DNA of 64,000 nucleotides, taken from positions 1,550,001 through 1,614,000 of the forward strand of contig JBANDB010000008.1 of the NCBI GenBank assembly GCA_037576215.1, read 5' to 3'. How positions within the stretch are numbered: the stretch's first letter is position 1; the number at the start of each line of letters is the position of its first letter. The notes beneath the pieces were generated by a model. That model saw only the letters and a program-made list of their open reading frames with translations, was not told the origin of the DNA and did no database searches. This document shows, piece by piece, positions 1 through 11,900 of the stretch. The position numbers were made by a program, and so were the translations under genes. The DNA is from Armillaria gallica. Lineage: Eukaryota; Basidiomycota; Agaricomycetes; Agaricales; Physalacriaceae.

Positions 1-3000
1 TTGCGTACAAGATTGGTGAGGCCCTTGGAGACGAGTGTCGCGCCAAAAGTGATTTCCCTCACACTTGAACGATTTCACTATGACATAATATTTCCCTACA
101 GGCTGTCACATACTGCTCGGACCAACCGTTAACACCCAACGTTCACCTCTTGGTGGAAGGGGTTTCGAGTCGTTTTCTGAAGACGGTGTCTTGAGCGGGG
201 AAATCGCTGCCGCGTATATAAACGGGTTGCAGTCGAAAGGCGTTAGTGCTACAATCAAGCACTATGTCGCCAATGACCAAGAGCACGAGAGATTTTCTGC
301 GAGCAGTATGTCTTTTGACCGCCACTGAATCGTAATTCTCGCGCTGAATGATAGGATAGGCGAAGTGAGCGAGCGAGCTCTCCGAGAGATCTATCTTAAG
401 CCTTTCCAAATCGCAATTCGAAAGTCTAACCCGTGGGCCCTTATGTCATCGTATGCTCATCTTCGACGTGTAAACATACAATTCTCATCAGAACACCAGA
501 TACAATCGCATTAATGGCCTTCATGTTTCTGAAGATAAACGTCTATTAGACGACATTCTGAGGAAGGTGCGCACAAGTGTTCACGGCAGGTTATGGCATG
601 TATTCAATCGCTATTCAGGAATGGGGTTACAAGGGTATGGTTTCAGAGACAGCTGATCTTTTGTTGATGCTGAGCTACGAATACGTAGGATTGATTATGA
701 GCGACTGGACCGGTGTTTACAGCACTGCTGAAAGCATCAAGGCAGGACTTGATCTAGAGATGCCGTGAGTTCCTGCTTTACTGGCTTCCCTCTACTTGCT
801 TAGTATGGTGAATAGTGGTCCAAGCGTTGTTCGCGGCCCAGCTGTCCTTCGCGCGATTCAAGCAGGAAAACTTGTTACAGACGATATCGATGATCGGGCC
901 CGAAAGGTAATTTCCCCTCTCTGTACAAGGCCGTCAGTGCTCATACCGCTTACAGGTCCTCGAACTTCTGGGCAAGGCTCACGAGTCTGGTATCCCATTC
1001 AATGGTCCAGAAGAAGGCGTTGACACACCTGAACTACGCCAACTTTTGCGACGAGCTGCAGCGGATTCGGTAGTGCTCTTGAAGAATAACGCTGGTCTCC
1101 TTCCTTTGAGCGCTCCAACATCCATCGCGGTGATAGGCCCTAACGCAAAGAAGGCGATGACTTCTGGAGGCGGCTCAGCGCAGCTGTTGTCTACCTATAC
1201 TGTCAGCCCTCTGCAGGGTATCATCGAGGCGGCGAAAGCCATAAACGCGCCGGTCAGTTACACAGTTGGCGCTACATCTCACAAAGTCCTTCCCTTGCTG
1301 GATGCATCTATCAAACAGCAGGACGGCACACCTGGGGCTCTCTTGGAATTCTGGAATGAACCTCCCTCATCGGACTTCATGTCGCTGCAAGCCGACTTAA
1401 GCTCGACATTGAAGGAGTCCGTATGGGACACAAGAACTTTGGCTTCCAATTGTATCCTACTGGATGGTGTGGTAAGACATGGGTTGCAATACTTGTCAAT
1501 ATCTAATATGCATGCTACCTTATCAGAACGCAGAGAAAGTCAGCACAAGCTGCTGGACTCGCGTAAGGATATAAGATTGATTTCTAGCACACCATCTCAC
1601 CTCTTCTTTAGTACTCGACGACTTTCGTTCCAGACGAATCCGGCGACTGGGAATTTGGCATGAATGTTTCTGGAACCGGAAACATGTTCATTGATAAGAA
1701 AATCGTGATCGACCAGAGCACCAAGACGGAGTATTCAAAAGAATCCTTTGGAGCAGGATCGACCGAAGTTAGGTCCATCGTTAAAGGAATGAAAGCAGGT
1801 CAGGAGTATAACCTTGAAGTGCGGCTGAGCAATGCCGAGTTCATTGCAAGGGGACCTCCGTTCCCATTTTGGGGTGGCTTCCGGTTGGGTGGTATACGTG
1901 TTATAGGTGGACAGGAAGCCATTCAGGAAGCTGAGGTGTTAGCCAAGGCTTCGGATGGTCAGTCTGTTTCGCGTGAGGGTCTTGAAATGATTCATCCGTA
2001 ACTTTCTCTGGACAGTTGTGATCCTCGTGATCGGCCTTAATCATGAGTATGTCTTTTTTATCCTCAGTTGCGTTGATGCTAAACGGTTTGAAGGTGGGAA
2101 AGCGAGGGCTTCGACCGGGAGGACATGAAGTATGTGCCCATTTTCGGCTGTGTCATTGTACAATGTAGCTCAAGATATTTGTCTAGATTGCCTGGATTGA
2201 CGAACGATCTGGTCTCCAAAGTGCTTCAAGCCAATCCGAGGACTGTCGTGATGAATCAGTCAGGGACGCCCGTAGAGATGCCCTGGATTGATGACGCCGA
2301 CACTGTGCTCCAGGTATGAATGTCATAGCCTCAACCATATATGGCCATGCGTTGATGGTTCTGTGCACAGGCCTTCTACGGAGGCAATGAGTTGGGAAAC
2401 GGCTTGGCCGACGTGCTGTTTGGCAAGGTCAATCCTTCAGCCAAATTATCAATTACATTTCCGTAAGAATGCCTCAGACTTGCCGTCAATTTACTGATCG
2501 AATCACTTTCTAGCAAACGTCTTGAGGATAATCCTTCCTATCCCTCGTTCGGGAACAAGTGCCAGGAACATGGGAAAGTTTTGTACAATGAGGGTATCTT
2601 CGTTGGATACCGAGGATACGAGATCAAGAAAACCGCACCTCTTTTCCCGTTCGGCTTCGGCCTATCGTACTCCAAGTTTGACTATTCTGACTTGAGCTGT
2701 TCAGAAATATCTTCCGACGGGAAATTCAGCGTAAACTTCAAGATCACGAACTCCAGTGACATTGACGGACGGGAGGTCGCCCAAATATACATCCGTGATG
2801 TGGAAAGCTCTTTGCCTCGTCCAGCAAAGGAACTCAAGGGGTTTGTCAAGGAGATGTTGAAAGCAGGAGAAACAAAGGACATAACGGTTTCCCTTGACAG
2901 AGATGCGTTGGGATACTATGATGATCGCAAATCGAGTTGGATAGCTGAGAAGGGCGAATTTGTTGTGCTCGTGGGACCGTCGTCGGATGATGTCAGGATG

Positions 3001-3048
3001 AAAAGAAGCGTCGAATTGAAGAGTAGCTTTAGTTGGGTGGGAGTGTAG
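1..3048 (+). CDS. GH3 beta-glucosidase with PA14 and fibronectin-III-like domains (5' end outside window)
   Basis: Releases glucose from the non-reducing end of beta-glucosides such as cellobiose. The window opens inside the catalytic domain. After a first intron the exon from about 102 carries the GH3 signature [20 protein letters not shown], followed by [14 protein letters not shown]. The nucleophile Asp lies in [10 protein letters not shown] (about 692-720), reached by splicing out a short intron at about 645-690. A PA14 insert (about 1320-1990, with DESGDWEFG) sits inside the second GH3 domain, which resumes with [19 protein letters not shown]. The C-terminal fibronectin-III-like domain follows [18 protein letters not shown] and ends at a TAG at 3046. 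About ten introns of 40-60 bp all keep the frame, so the gene looks intact. The start and any signal peptide are outside the window, so the location of the enzyme is unknown. Family is certain; exact substrate is not. Confidence 0.93.
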
Positions 3049-3878
3049 CTGATTAACAACGCTAATTTTGGTACAATGCCTATAAACATAGGTCTTAATA
3101 AATCAGACTTCGAAGATTGACCAGGCCGGCCAACTTACCGGTTCAATAAGGTGATCGGGTTCCGGTTCGATGAAGTAACATTAGATCCGCATGCGACTCA
3201 GTTGACCTTCCCAATTCATGTCTCATTCTTGGCTGTCGTCTATTCCCTACTTCCAGCTTTCAACCGCGTTTGTTCCTGCAATTGTCCGTAAAATAATAGA
3301 ATCCGCTGGCCGATTGCTTGGTTACAGCAGGTTACAGCTTGTCCTATTGCTATCAGGTCGGAGTCCGGTATCCGAGTCGTGGAACTCACCCATTGCCGGC
3401 CCAACAAAAATTGATCGAAATTTTCGGAGAAACCCTGAGACCACTTGATTATGAAGTTGGGTTACACGCCATTGCGATTTTATTCCGAAGTCGCGCCGAG
3501 CTCGAGTCCTCTAAACCAGGGTGGTCTGTCTCTTGATATTAGTCTGCTACTCAGTTCTCTAGGGACAGAAACAAAAAATCCAGACGGAACGGCCAATCAC
3601 TCTCCCATAATGAAATTTCTGCATGACGACTACAGGAACGGCGAATTTTGCGTGGCTTTATCTCAGCTTTTACTCAAAAGAACCTTTCTATAGAATAAAG
3701 TTTCCCAAAGAGGCTTATACTTTTGATAACCCAATACCCCGCAGGTGTAACCAAGTCCCAAGAGTTCCCGGGACCAGTGCCTTCTTCGCGACACTCGTGC
3801 GTTCCAGGGACTTCTCCGTCAGACTAGAATATAAAGAATCAATCAATTCACGACATCGTCTATCTTGCCCCGCTTATC
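3049..3878. other. Intergenic region with the sugar transporter promoter
   Basis: No coding gene is supported here; the open frames present have neither domain resemblance nor plausible splice structure. A TATAAA box lies at 3830-3835, 44 bp before the transporter ATG at 3879. Nothing else stands out. Confidence 0.5.
3830..3835 (+). promoter_or_regulatory. TATA box of the sugar transporter gene
   Basis: TATAAA placed 44 bp upstream of the ATG at 3879, a normal distance for a fungal TATA element. Position only; no functional evidence. Confidence 0.5.
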
Positions 3879-6684
3879 ATGTCTGAGGAGAAAGCTCAGA
3901 GCTCTCTAAAGCATCAGGACTCTCACGAAGACGACGCCAAAGAGACATCCTCGTCTCCAAGGGTACAAGTCCCGAATGACGTCCCTCACAGCGCGAAGAT
4001 CCTTGAAGTCACCAACACCGACCTTGCGTTGGCTCTCTCTACTGGTCCACCGCTGAACCCAGGGAGCTGGACGTCCATCAAGCTGTACTTGTGCCTTGTG
4101 GTCGCATTCATGGGCAGTATGGCAAATGGCTTCGATGGGCAAGGTGCGGCGTTCTACAATAGATCGGCGTTTCGCTTCTCATTACGGGGGCCTATCCGCA
4201 GTCATGAGCGCCGTTAATGGAATGCAGTACGAATTTTTATCGTGTTCTGAACCAATACAAACCTGATCATAAACAACAGACAGTATCTCGCCTACTTCGG
4301 TATTGATGGTCAGGACGCTGGTGGAGGCGTCGGTACGGTGACCGCGATTATCTTTGGTATTGTGCGTAATTTTTATATTCGCTTTCTGATTTTCTCAATT
4401 CGTTCTACAGTATTCAATAGGTGAAAAAGTATCTGGATCCTGTACGGCCTCGATGGCTAACGTGATTTAATCCTGGAAGGCAGCATTGTAGGTGTTGCAC
4501 TCGCCGGTCCAACTACTGACTACTTTGGACGTCGAGGAGGCATGGTATGTTACTTCGTTGATTTCGTAACATGATACTAAGAATGTAACAGTTCACCGGA
4601 GCCGTCATCATAATAATTGGTCTGTCTCTGACCTGTTCAGTGGAATAATTCATCTGATTTCGAGTCCTCATTCACAAATAGGTGCTATTGTGATCACCGT
4701 GTCCAAGACTCAGGACTACCTTCTCGCTGGCAGATTTGTCCTCGGATTCGGTGTTTCTTTCGCTACAACAGCAGCCCCTTCATATGTTGTTGAGATGTCT
4801 CCTCCACAATGGCGCGGACGTTTGACGGGTTTGTGCGTCAATTAGCAGTATCCGGCGGTGTTCAATCGCGTCGCTGACCATCATTATTTTATAGATACAA
4901 CAGTACGTTGAATTCTCGATCACGTTGTTCAAGTATCTCAGAGACCTCATCATCCAGCGTTTTACTACACTGGTTCCATCTTGTGCAGTAGGTCGCTCAT
5001 CTATAAATCATTCCTCTAACTTACACGTTACGTTGTTGTGCGTAGCTGGCGTTTCAATTGCGACTGGCCGCCTCAGCACCACAACATCGTGGCGTACTCC
5101 TTTGGCTATGCAGCTCATACCTGCGGAATTCTCGCTATTTTCTCTTTGTTCTTACCTGAGGTGACAGCCTAAGAAATTTTACTCGCATTCTAAAACCTGA
5201 TCTTGTTCTCTACAAGTCGCCTCGATGGCTGATGGCCGTCGGTCGCAAGGAAGAAGCACAAGCGATCCTTGCGAAGTACCACGGGAACGGAGACGTCAAT
5301 GCGCCTTTAGTGCAACTAGAAATGAGGGAATTCGAGGAATCTATCAAAACAGATGGATCCGATAAGCGATGGTACGTTTCATCAGCGTATGCATTTCGTT
5401 TTGGGTGAATGCTGATTCATTTGTAAATTGTAGGTGGGACTACTCTGAACTTGTCAACACGCACAATGCGCGATATCGCACATTTATGATGCTTCTGATG
5501 GGATTCTTCGGACAGTGGTCTGGAAATGGTCTAGGGTATGAAACTTTTTCTTCATTGTTCGAAAATTTGCCCATCCAGAACCCTGTCTGAAGATATTTCC
5601 TTACCATCCTGTTCAAGAACGCTGGAGCGAACACGCAAGACAGACGTTTGATTTTGAATTTTGTTAACACAGTCGTCTCGGCTTCAGGTGCCTGATTGGA
5701 ACGTCTCTAACTGATCACGGTTCGTGTAAAACTTGACAGTCATCTCGCCAATTATGTAACCTGATGCATCATAGTTGGCAGACGTACGATGTGGTTCTGG
5801 GGGACTCTCGGTAGCGCAGGCATGCTTGCAGTGGTGACCGGTGCGCAGTGAATCCTCTGTTCCAGAACACTCCTGACTTTCGGCTAGGTTGCACTGCAAA
5901 ATGGGGGTCAGAAGGAAGTAATCCGGCGGGTTCCAATGCGGCTATTGCGTTCATATGTAGGTTTTTTTACTTGTTACACTTGGTTATTGTATCGTCTTTA
6001 ACAACTCGTCTCACAGTTCTATTTGGCTTCGTGTACAGCCTGACGTATACACCATTACAAGCTCTGTATCCCTCAGAATGTCTCGCATACAACTCTCGGT
6101 AAGTATCCAGTTGATCAAACATAGTTCTGTGTTGACGCGTTTCTCCCTATCCAGAGCGAAAGGCATGGCGATGTCAGTTTTCCTATTAAATCTCTTTTAT
6201 GAACTTGTAACGACTCGGGCGCTCAGGTACTCATTCGCCGTGAGCTGTGCTGGCTTTGTCAACACCTATGCGGGTCCCATTGCGTTGAATAACATACAGT
6301 GGAAGGTTTGTGCAACCCTAACCATCGATCTCTGGGCGCCGCTGATGACCACAATACCGCAGTATTATATCGTCTACGTGGTTTGGGATCTTTTTGAATG
6401 TTTGATCATCTTTTTCTTTGCTATTGAAACGAAGGGGCGTACTCTGTGAGTAGTGCACAGCACTCGATCTTCCACCAAGCTGATATTTCTTTTTGTAACA
6501 GTGAAGAGCTGAACGAGATATTTGATGTGCGTTGCGCTAGAAATTAAAGTTCTCATTACAACTGACCTTTTCTTAGGACCCCCATCCGGTCAAAGCGTCA
6601 ATCAGCAAGAAGAAAGTTGCCGTGGTGCAGAAGGAAGGTCAGGTCCAGATGGTGGCTGTTCAACCTAGCTTTGATCAGGTGTAA
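3879..6684 (+). pseudogene. MFS sugar transporter (hexose/lactose permease type) with two one-base frameshifts
   Basis: Member of the major facilitator sugar transporter family, normally a 12-helix plasma-membrane sugar:proton symporter. The N-terminus is a hydrophilic tail of about 60 residues starting MSEEKAQSS, then helix 1 (LYLCLVVAFMGSMANGFDGQ). Family hallmarks follow in order: DYFGRRGG, AGRFVLGFGVSFATTAAPSY, SPRWLMAVGRKEEA, GALIGTSLTDHVGRR and a C-terminal IETKGRTLEELNEIFD. Roughly a dozen short introns can be placed. Two places need a missing base: near 5133, between IPA and the GILAIFSLFLPE segment, and near 5692, in the Leu codon before IGTSLTDH. Both would truncate the protein unless they are sequence errors. 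The coding potential is otherwise well preserved, so either the gene died recently or the assembly has two indels. It follows a beta-glucosidase gene, which fits sugar uptake. Confidence 0.82.
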
Positions 6685-7180
6685 TTTATGCTGTATGTCT
6701 TTGTTCAATGTTAACGGCCGTTGATTTAAAATAGTGTACGGGGATTAACGCCTATGCGGCCTTGAACAGTGTGAGTGTTTTAGATTCGAAGAGCGAGAGC
6801 TTGTTGCGCCAGATCGTTGTCGAGATGTAATGATACGTCAGGGCCTAGCCGCAAGTTGTGTGTCCGAGTCTACTTGGTCAGGTTTATTCATCAAGCCAAC
6901 GGTTGCGCTGACAACGGTAACCTGAGAAGATACCTAGCTCACAAAAGGTAGGGAACAAAAACGCCCAGAACTCGAAGGAATTATGGACCCGGTCGCGTAA
7001 CATCTCGGGCGGTGAGAGCGAGAATGCACAGGAATGCCCGGCGACCCATTTGAATTTCAAACAGATCCTCGTTGGTCACGGAGATTACATAGATCACGAT
7101 CTGTTAAAAGAGTGTTAGAAAGTTTGGCATTTGATTCCCTCTTTCAGTTCCCACTTCGACCTTCTTTTGTTTTTACTGCC
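6685..7180. other. Intergenic region between sugar transporter and chitinase
   Basis: Holds the 3' region of the transporter and the promoter side of the chitinase gene. I see no gene, RNA or repeat here. An open frame runs upstream of the chitinase ATG but lacks protein-like composition and is probably 5' UTR. Confidence 0.4.
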
Positions 7181-8639
7181 ATGATTTGGCCGTCATTGCT
7201 GGCACTTTCCTCTCTCTCACTCATCCACGCAGCGGAGCGTGACGTTGACTGCGAAGACAAGGTCGCCACGACCTGGTTTACTGGATGGCATGCCAATGAA
7301 GGCTTCAATGTTAGCGATGTGCCGTGGTCAAAATATACGGAAGTGACCTTCGCATTTGCGTGAGTCTCAAATGTAGGACCCATGAATCTGAACCTGACTA
7401 GGACATCCAGTGAAACGACGCCGGACGTCAATACACTCTCTTTCAACACCTCTGGGATAGACTCAGAAGGCGTGCTTGTTCAACTTGTAGCCACGGCGCA
7501 TGCGAACGTGAGCCATCTTTTGAGCATGGGATCCTCTTCGCCAGAATCATGATGTCTTCATAGGACGTTGATGCAAAAGTCTCGGTTGGGGGATGGACAG
7601 GCTCCCTCTATTGGTCTGACAATGTCGGGTCAGCTGAGAATCGCACAGCATGGGTAAAAACCCTCACCAACCTTGTGTCTAAATATGACCTTGACGGGCT
7701 TGACTTTGAGTGAGCAAGTTCAGACACTCTTCTGCGTAGTATCTGACCATGCATTTAGCTGGGAATATCCTGGAAAACAAGGCATCGGCTGTAATGCCCT
7801 CAACACCAACGACACTGCCAACTTCCTCGCATTCCTCAAAGAACTCCGAGAAGACCCCATTGGCGCCAACCTCACACTCTCGGCAGCGGCGTCGATAGCC
7901 CCATTCACCGGCTCCGACGGAACAGCCTTGACAGATGTATCAGAGTTCGCCGAATACCTGGACTATGTCGCCATTATGAATTACGACATCTGGGGATCCT
8001 GGAGCGCCACAGTCGGGCCTAATGCTCCCCTCAATGATTCCTGCGCGGTCGCAGCTAACCAAGCAGGCTCTGCCGTGTCTGCAGTAGCGAAATGGACTGG
8101 GGCAGGTTTCCCTAGCGATCAGCTCCTCCTCGGTGTTGCCGCATATGGACACAGTTTCAGCGTGCCGCAGGCCGGAGCATTTGCAAACGGTTCTGACGCG
8201 CTGGCACTTTATGCCAGCTTCAACTCGGCTGAACACCCTGCTGGTGATGCTTGGGATGATGTGGCCGGCTTCGATGTTTGTGGTGCCGCTACAACGGCTG
8301 GTGGAGTTATCAATTTCTGGGGTTTGGTTGCACAAGGGTATCTCACGGAGAACGGTGACGCCGTGGATGGTGTTCCTTATGTGTTTGATAACTGCAGTCA
8401 AACGGTGAGAAAGCTTCCTGTTTGTCATGCTAATTACCTTGATCTCATGTTTTGCACGTCAGCCTTTCATCTATAACACCACGACCGAGGTTATGATATC
8501 CTACGACAATGCTCAGTCCTTCGCAGCCAAAGGACAATTCATCACTGATATGGGTCTTGCAGGATTTTCAATGTGGGAGGCAGGAGGAGACTATAATAGC
8601 ATCCTTCTGGATGCCATTCGTGAGAAAGTCTTTGCGTAA
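7181..8639 (+). CDS. Secreted GH18 chitinase
   Basis: Glycoside hydrolase family 18 enzyme, cleaving chitin by substrate-assisted catalysis. The start at 7181 is chosen because it opens a signal peptide (MIWPSLLALSSLSLIHAAER); the longer upstream frame does not. The first beta strand follows as TTWFTGWH. The catalytic DxxDxDxE motif reads DGLDFDWEYP and is only complete after an intron at about 7711-7760 is removed. Later landmarks are the strand YVAIMNYDIWG and the C-terminal GLAGFSMWEAGGDY, where the Trp lines the active site. Four introns (about 7361-7402, 7509-7563, 7711-7760, 8405-8461) all keep the frame. There is no visible chitin-binding module. It may serve wall remodelling, feeding on chitin or attack on other fungi; the sequence does not decide. 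Confidence 0.93.
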
Positions 8640-8740
8640 CGACGTTGACGTTGACGCCGCCGTTCGTTCTACTTAAATTTTAAGATTCCTCTGGTCTAGG
8701 TGCGGACATAAGATACATCTATACGTAGCATGGCAGACTG

Positions 8741-10604
8741 TCACTTTGGGATATCGAAACCAGCAACATGAAGTACTGTAGCGAACTGAGAAGACAGACT
8801 GAGATAAGCACGCAGCTTTTGAGATGATGAGATACATACCTGAACTTTAGCTATTGCTTTTAATTGTTCGAAGTCATATCCCTCTCGATCACTCAGGTCA
8901 CCTAAAGGTGTTATATTTAGACGAGAATTAGCAGGCGTGACGAGAATACGTACCGCTGTTATGGTACATGGGGTCAAAAACTTCGATCTGGTCAGTCACA
9001 GGGTAATAAGTATGAAAACAATGCGACATACTTGGCCCCGCTCGCTCGAACAGTTGTGTAGCGGGAAAACCTTGCTCGTGAAACGACTACAATAAAAAGC
9101 CATGAATTCTCACGCCGTCAGATAGAAAATAATCGTACTTGATGGTCACTGCAGCAGACCTATGGACCGTTGTGAGTATATTGACAGGGTTCATCAAGAC
9201 GTGAACATACGTAGGTGTATCCAACGACCAGTGCCGGGCTATAGATTCCAGCAATGGCGGAAACAAGGTCTGCCGCGTCCGGACTGCCGATACTGATAGT
9301 TCCCGTTAGGACCACAAGTGCTCGGAAATAAAAGAGACTGACGTTTTGGGAAGTCCCAATTGAGAGGGCTCATCAAGAGCATGATACGCAGTCATGTCTG
9401 CTTGTATCACGAGTGTGAGGTTCGACTTAGCAGCCCCTAGTTCACCTAAAACATGATAGGTGAAAAGGAAAATCGTGTAAGGGATTACCCAGACTCACGG
9501 GAGTAGGCTTTGGAGCCTAGCAAACCTTGCTCCTCTCCAGCGAACAAGACAAGTTCGACGTTAGTGTGGAACTTGACACCTTTCGCTCCGATAGCGCGCG
9601 CGATGGAGAGGATACCTGTGGTGCCTGAGCCATCGTCATTCCCGCCGGGTGCGCGAGTGCTACCGAATGATCCACGGCTGTCGTAGTGAGCACTGATGAG
9701 TACAGTTTCGGACGTGTTCACAATGGCTTCATATCGGCTGAAAATGAACGTGTCAATCACCGGACGACGAGGTCGTATGGACTCACCATACGACATTGGG
9801 CGCATAACCCGAGAGGAAAGGTTTCAGTTCGCAAACAGCACCGGTATCCTCAATCCGCTCCTTGAGCCACGACGCCGCTGTCCGCGATCCCTCAGCAAAG
9901 GAATGGCGCGAAACAATCCCTGACTTCCCGTCCTCCCCGGTGAGAAAACGGATGTCGTTCTTCATCTGCGTGACAGAGAGGCTATTGACCACGGACGCGA
10001 CTACGGGATCGAATCTGACATTCCTTGTCACATTCCGAATGCGCTGGGCGGCGTATGAAGGGACCGGAATGTATTCAACAGGCGTCGTTGGCAAGATGGT
10101 CGATTTCCAGAACCGCGGAACGAGAGTGTCGATGGTGCGCGCCTTATCGTGGCTGACCGATAGCAATGCGGCGTGGGGAGACCGATAGAGAAGTTCGTAC
10201 TGCCGCTCCTGTTGACTGTCAGCAAGAACATCCTGTTCGTGGTCCTCCAGAGCCTGGTCCAATCCGTGGTAAGACTGGTCAGACGACAGCGACAGTCTCT
10301 CCAGAAAACTATCCAGTCCGCTGCCAAATGGAACAGCCTGAGAAGTCAAAATCTCATCTACCGACTCTTCTTCAACCCACACGAGCTGCTGAACTGGCTG
10401 AAATGCGGCAGATATCGTGGCAGAGTCTGCAGCAAAGTCTGATACCCAATTGTCTATGCATGTTTGCTCAGGAGCATATACGGCCTGGTACGTTGGTCCA
10501 TCACGATAGGTGCCATAGTAGGATGTTGATAAGCAAGATTTTCCCTGGAAGATAGCACTGTCGAAGGGAGTAACGAGAAGTAGAGCGAACGGTATGGCGT
10601 TCAT
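8741..10604 (-). CDS. Secreted M28-family zinc aminopeptidase
   Basis: Zinc-dependent exopeptidase of the M28 family. The N-terminus at 10604 is a hydrophobic signal-like segment (MNAIPFALLLVTPFDSAIFQ). A long region of about 200 residues precedes the peptidase fold, then SRTAASWLKERIEDTG introduces it. Metal ligands can be followed: His and Asp in ISAHYDSRG and GGNDDGSGTTG, Glu-Glu in LFAGEEQGLLGSKAYS, Asp in QADMTAYH, and the late His in the segment ending YHNSGDLSDREGYD. Several short introns interrupt the 3' half, and the last exon ends LHVAGFDIPK at the stop at 8741-8743. All five ligand positions of the family appear present, so the enzyme is probably active. It starts 125 bp from the divergent CipC-like gene. 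Substrate preference is not deducible. Confidence 0.9.
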
Positions 10605-10729
10605 GGTGAAGATACCGTGGGAAACACACGGTAGTTATCGGCAAGCGATCCGGCTCTGATCTCGATCACATTCCTCCGTTAAATACTACTTGCACACAAC
10701 TGTACATAAGTACCTCACCGGCAGCCGAC

Positions 10730-11900
10730 ATGGATTTTTTCGACAAGCGCAACGTTGATAATCGGGACAGAAGAGTAAATGAGGACTCTGCAGATCCTCC
10801 CGTGGCGCCTCCTGCTCCGCCGGCTGAGCACCATGAAGGCTTATTGGACAGGATCAGCCACGCGCTGGGCACTGGTAAACAGGACTCGCCAGTCCAACCG
10901 GTTTCAGCATTACCCCCGCCCGAACCAGTGTCAGAAGTACCAAGCGGCATCTTGCACAAACTCGGCGATGCGCTCAGGGGGGTGCACGACGAAGCCCCAG
11001 CGCCCGTCCCGGCTGCCCAGCCCCCTTCGGAGCCCAAACATCAAAGCTTTCTCGAAAAACCTGTAGGTGATCATCACGAGGAAGCCCAGCAGGCCCCTTC
11101 CACACAAGCTCCGGTCACAGTGAAGGAAGAAAGTTTCATGGATAGGCTCACGGACAAGTTCAGTGGCAAAATCCACGACGCGCCTGGGCCTGTGGCTGCT
11201 ACACCTCTTCCAGACCCAGAGAGCCACGGTCTTCTGCACAATATTAGCAGCAATCTCCGTGGTCAGACCGCAGTTAGCACGTCGCCGCCGCCTACCAAAG
11301 CAGAGCATGAACACGTCTTAGACAAACTACACGATGCGTTTAAGAGCGATGAAGCAAAAGTGGCAGAGAGGCGAGCCAAGGAGGAGGCCGAACAAAAGAA
11401 ACGCGAGGAGGCGGAGAGGGCTGCTCATCATAACATATTTGGCAAGATCGGGGACGCATTTCACCGTGATGAGAAGGCCCCCCCTTCTCCGGAACAGAGC
11501 CACAGTGTCTTTGACAAAATCGGGGCACACATGCTACATGAAGAGCTACCTAAGCCTGAGGAGCAAGGATTAAGGGCAAAAGTAAACGCAGCTCTTGGTG
11601 GAGGCACTCACGCCGAAGCTGATGAAGGTTGGTCAGTATCTGTTTACCCACAAGGCATCTGACATACCAGTATTTTCAGATCACCTGGACAAAGGCTAGG
11701 AGCTTTCGAACATGTCAGGTACTATCACTGAACATCTTCTAGCCATTGACTTTGTACAGCAACACATATTCCGACAGGGTACCCAATCCCACGAATCGTT
11801 CTTGGAGCAAATGAAGGACGAGCAGATCGCCAACATGGTTCGAAAGCAGTACAAGGAAAGGACGGGACATGAGTTCCCATCTTCATACAAGACCGCGTGA
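10730..11900 (+). CDS. CipC-like stress protein with nine helical repeats
   Basis: About 356 residues in three exons. The C-terminal part resembles the fungal CipC-like family (first found as a concanamycin-induced protein in Aspergillus), whose biochemical role is unknown: DHLDK AIDFVQQH, then ESFLEQMKDEQIANMVRKQY and ERTGHEFP. The rest is a series of short amphipathic motifs of the form hhDKIxDAhxG near residues 37, 73, 106, 135, 167, 196, 236, 260 and 280, separated by Pro/Ala/Ser/Glu linkers; a charged Lys/Glu helix lies at about 205-232. Intron 1 (about 11630-11680) is GT-AG. Intron 2 (11695-11742, 48 bp) begins GC rather than GT; without it the frame stops at 11699 and the family's C-terminus would be a separate small ORF. 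No signal peptide, so probably cytosolic. Stress induction is inferred from the family only. Confidence 0.78.
11695..11742 (+). other. GC-AG intron in the CipC-like gene
   Basis: The intron starts GCTAGG and ends CTTCTAG. Removing it joins ...HLDK to AIDFVQQH, restoring a junction that I recognise from CipC-like proteins of other basidiomycetes. Without it the upstream exon stops at once. Confidence 0.7.

Noticed and set aside
7940..8428. 162-codon open frame antisense to the chitinase
   Set aside because: It lies fully opposite a conserved GH18 exon; a shadow of coding bias.
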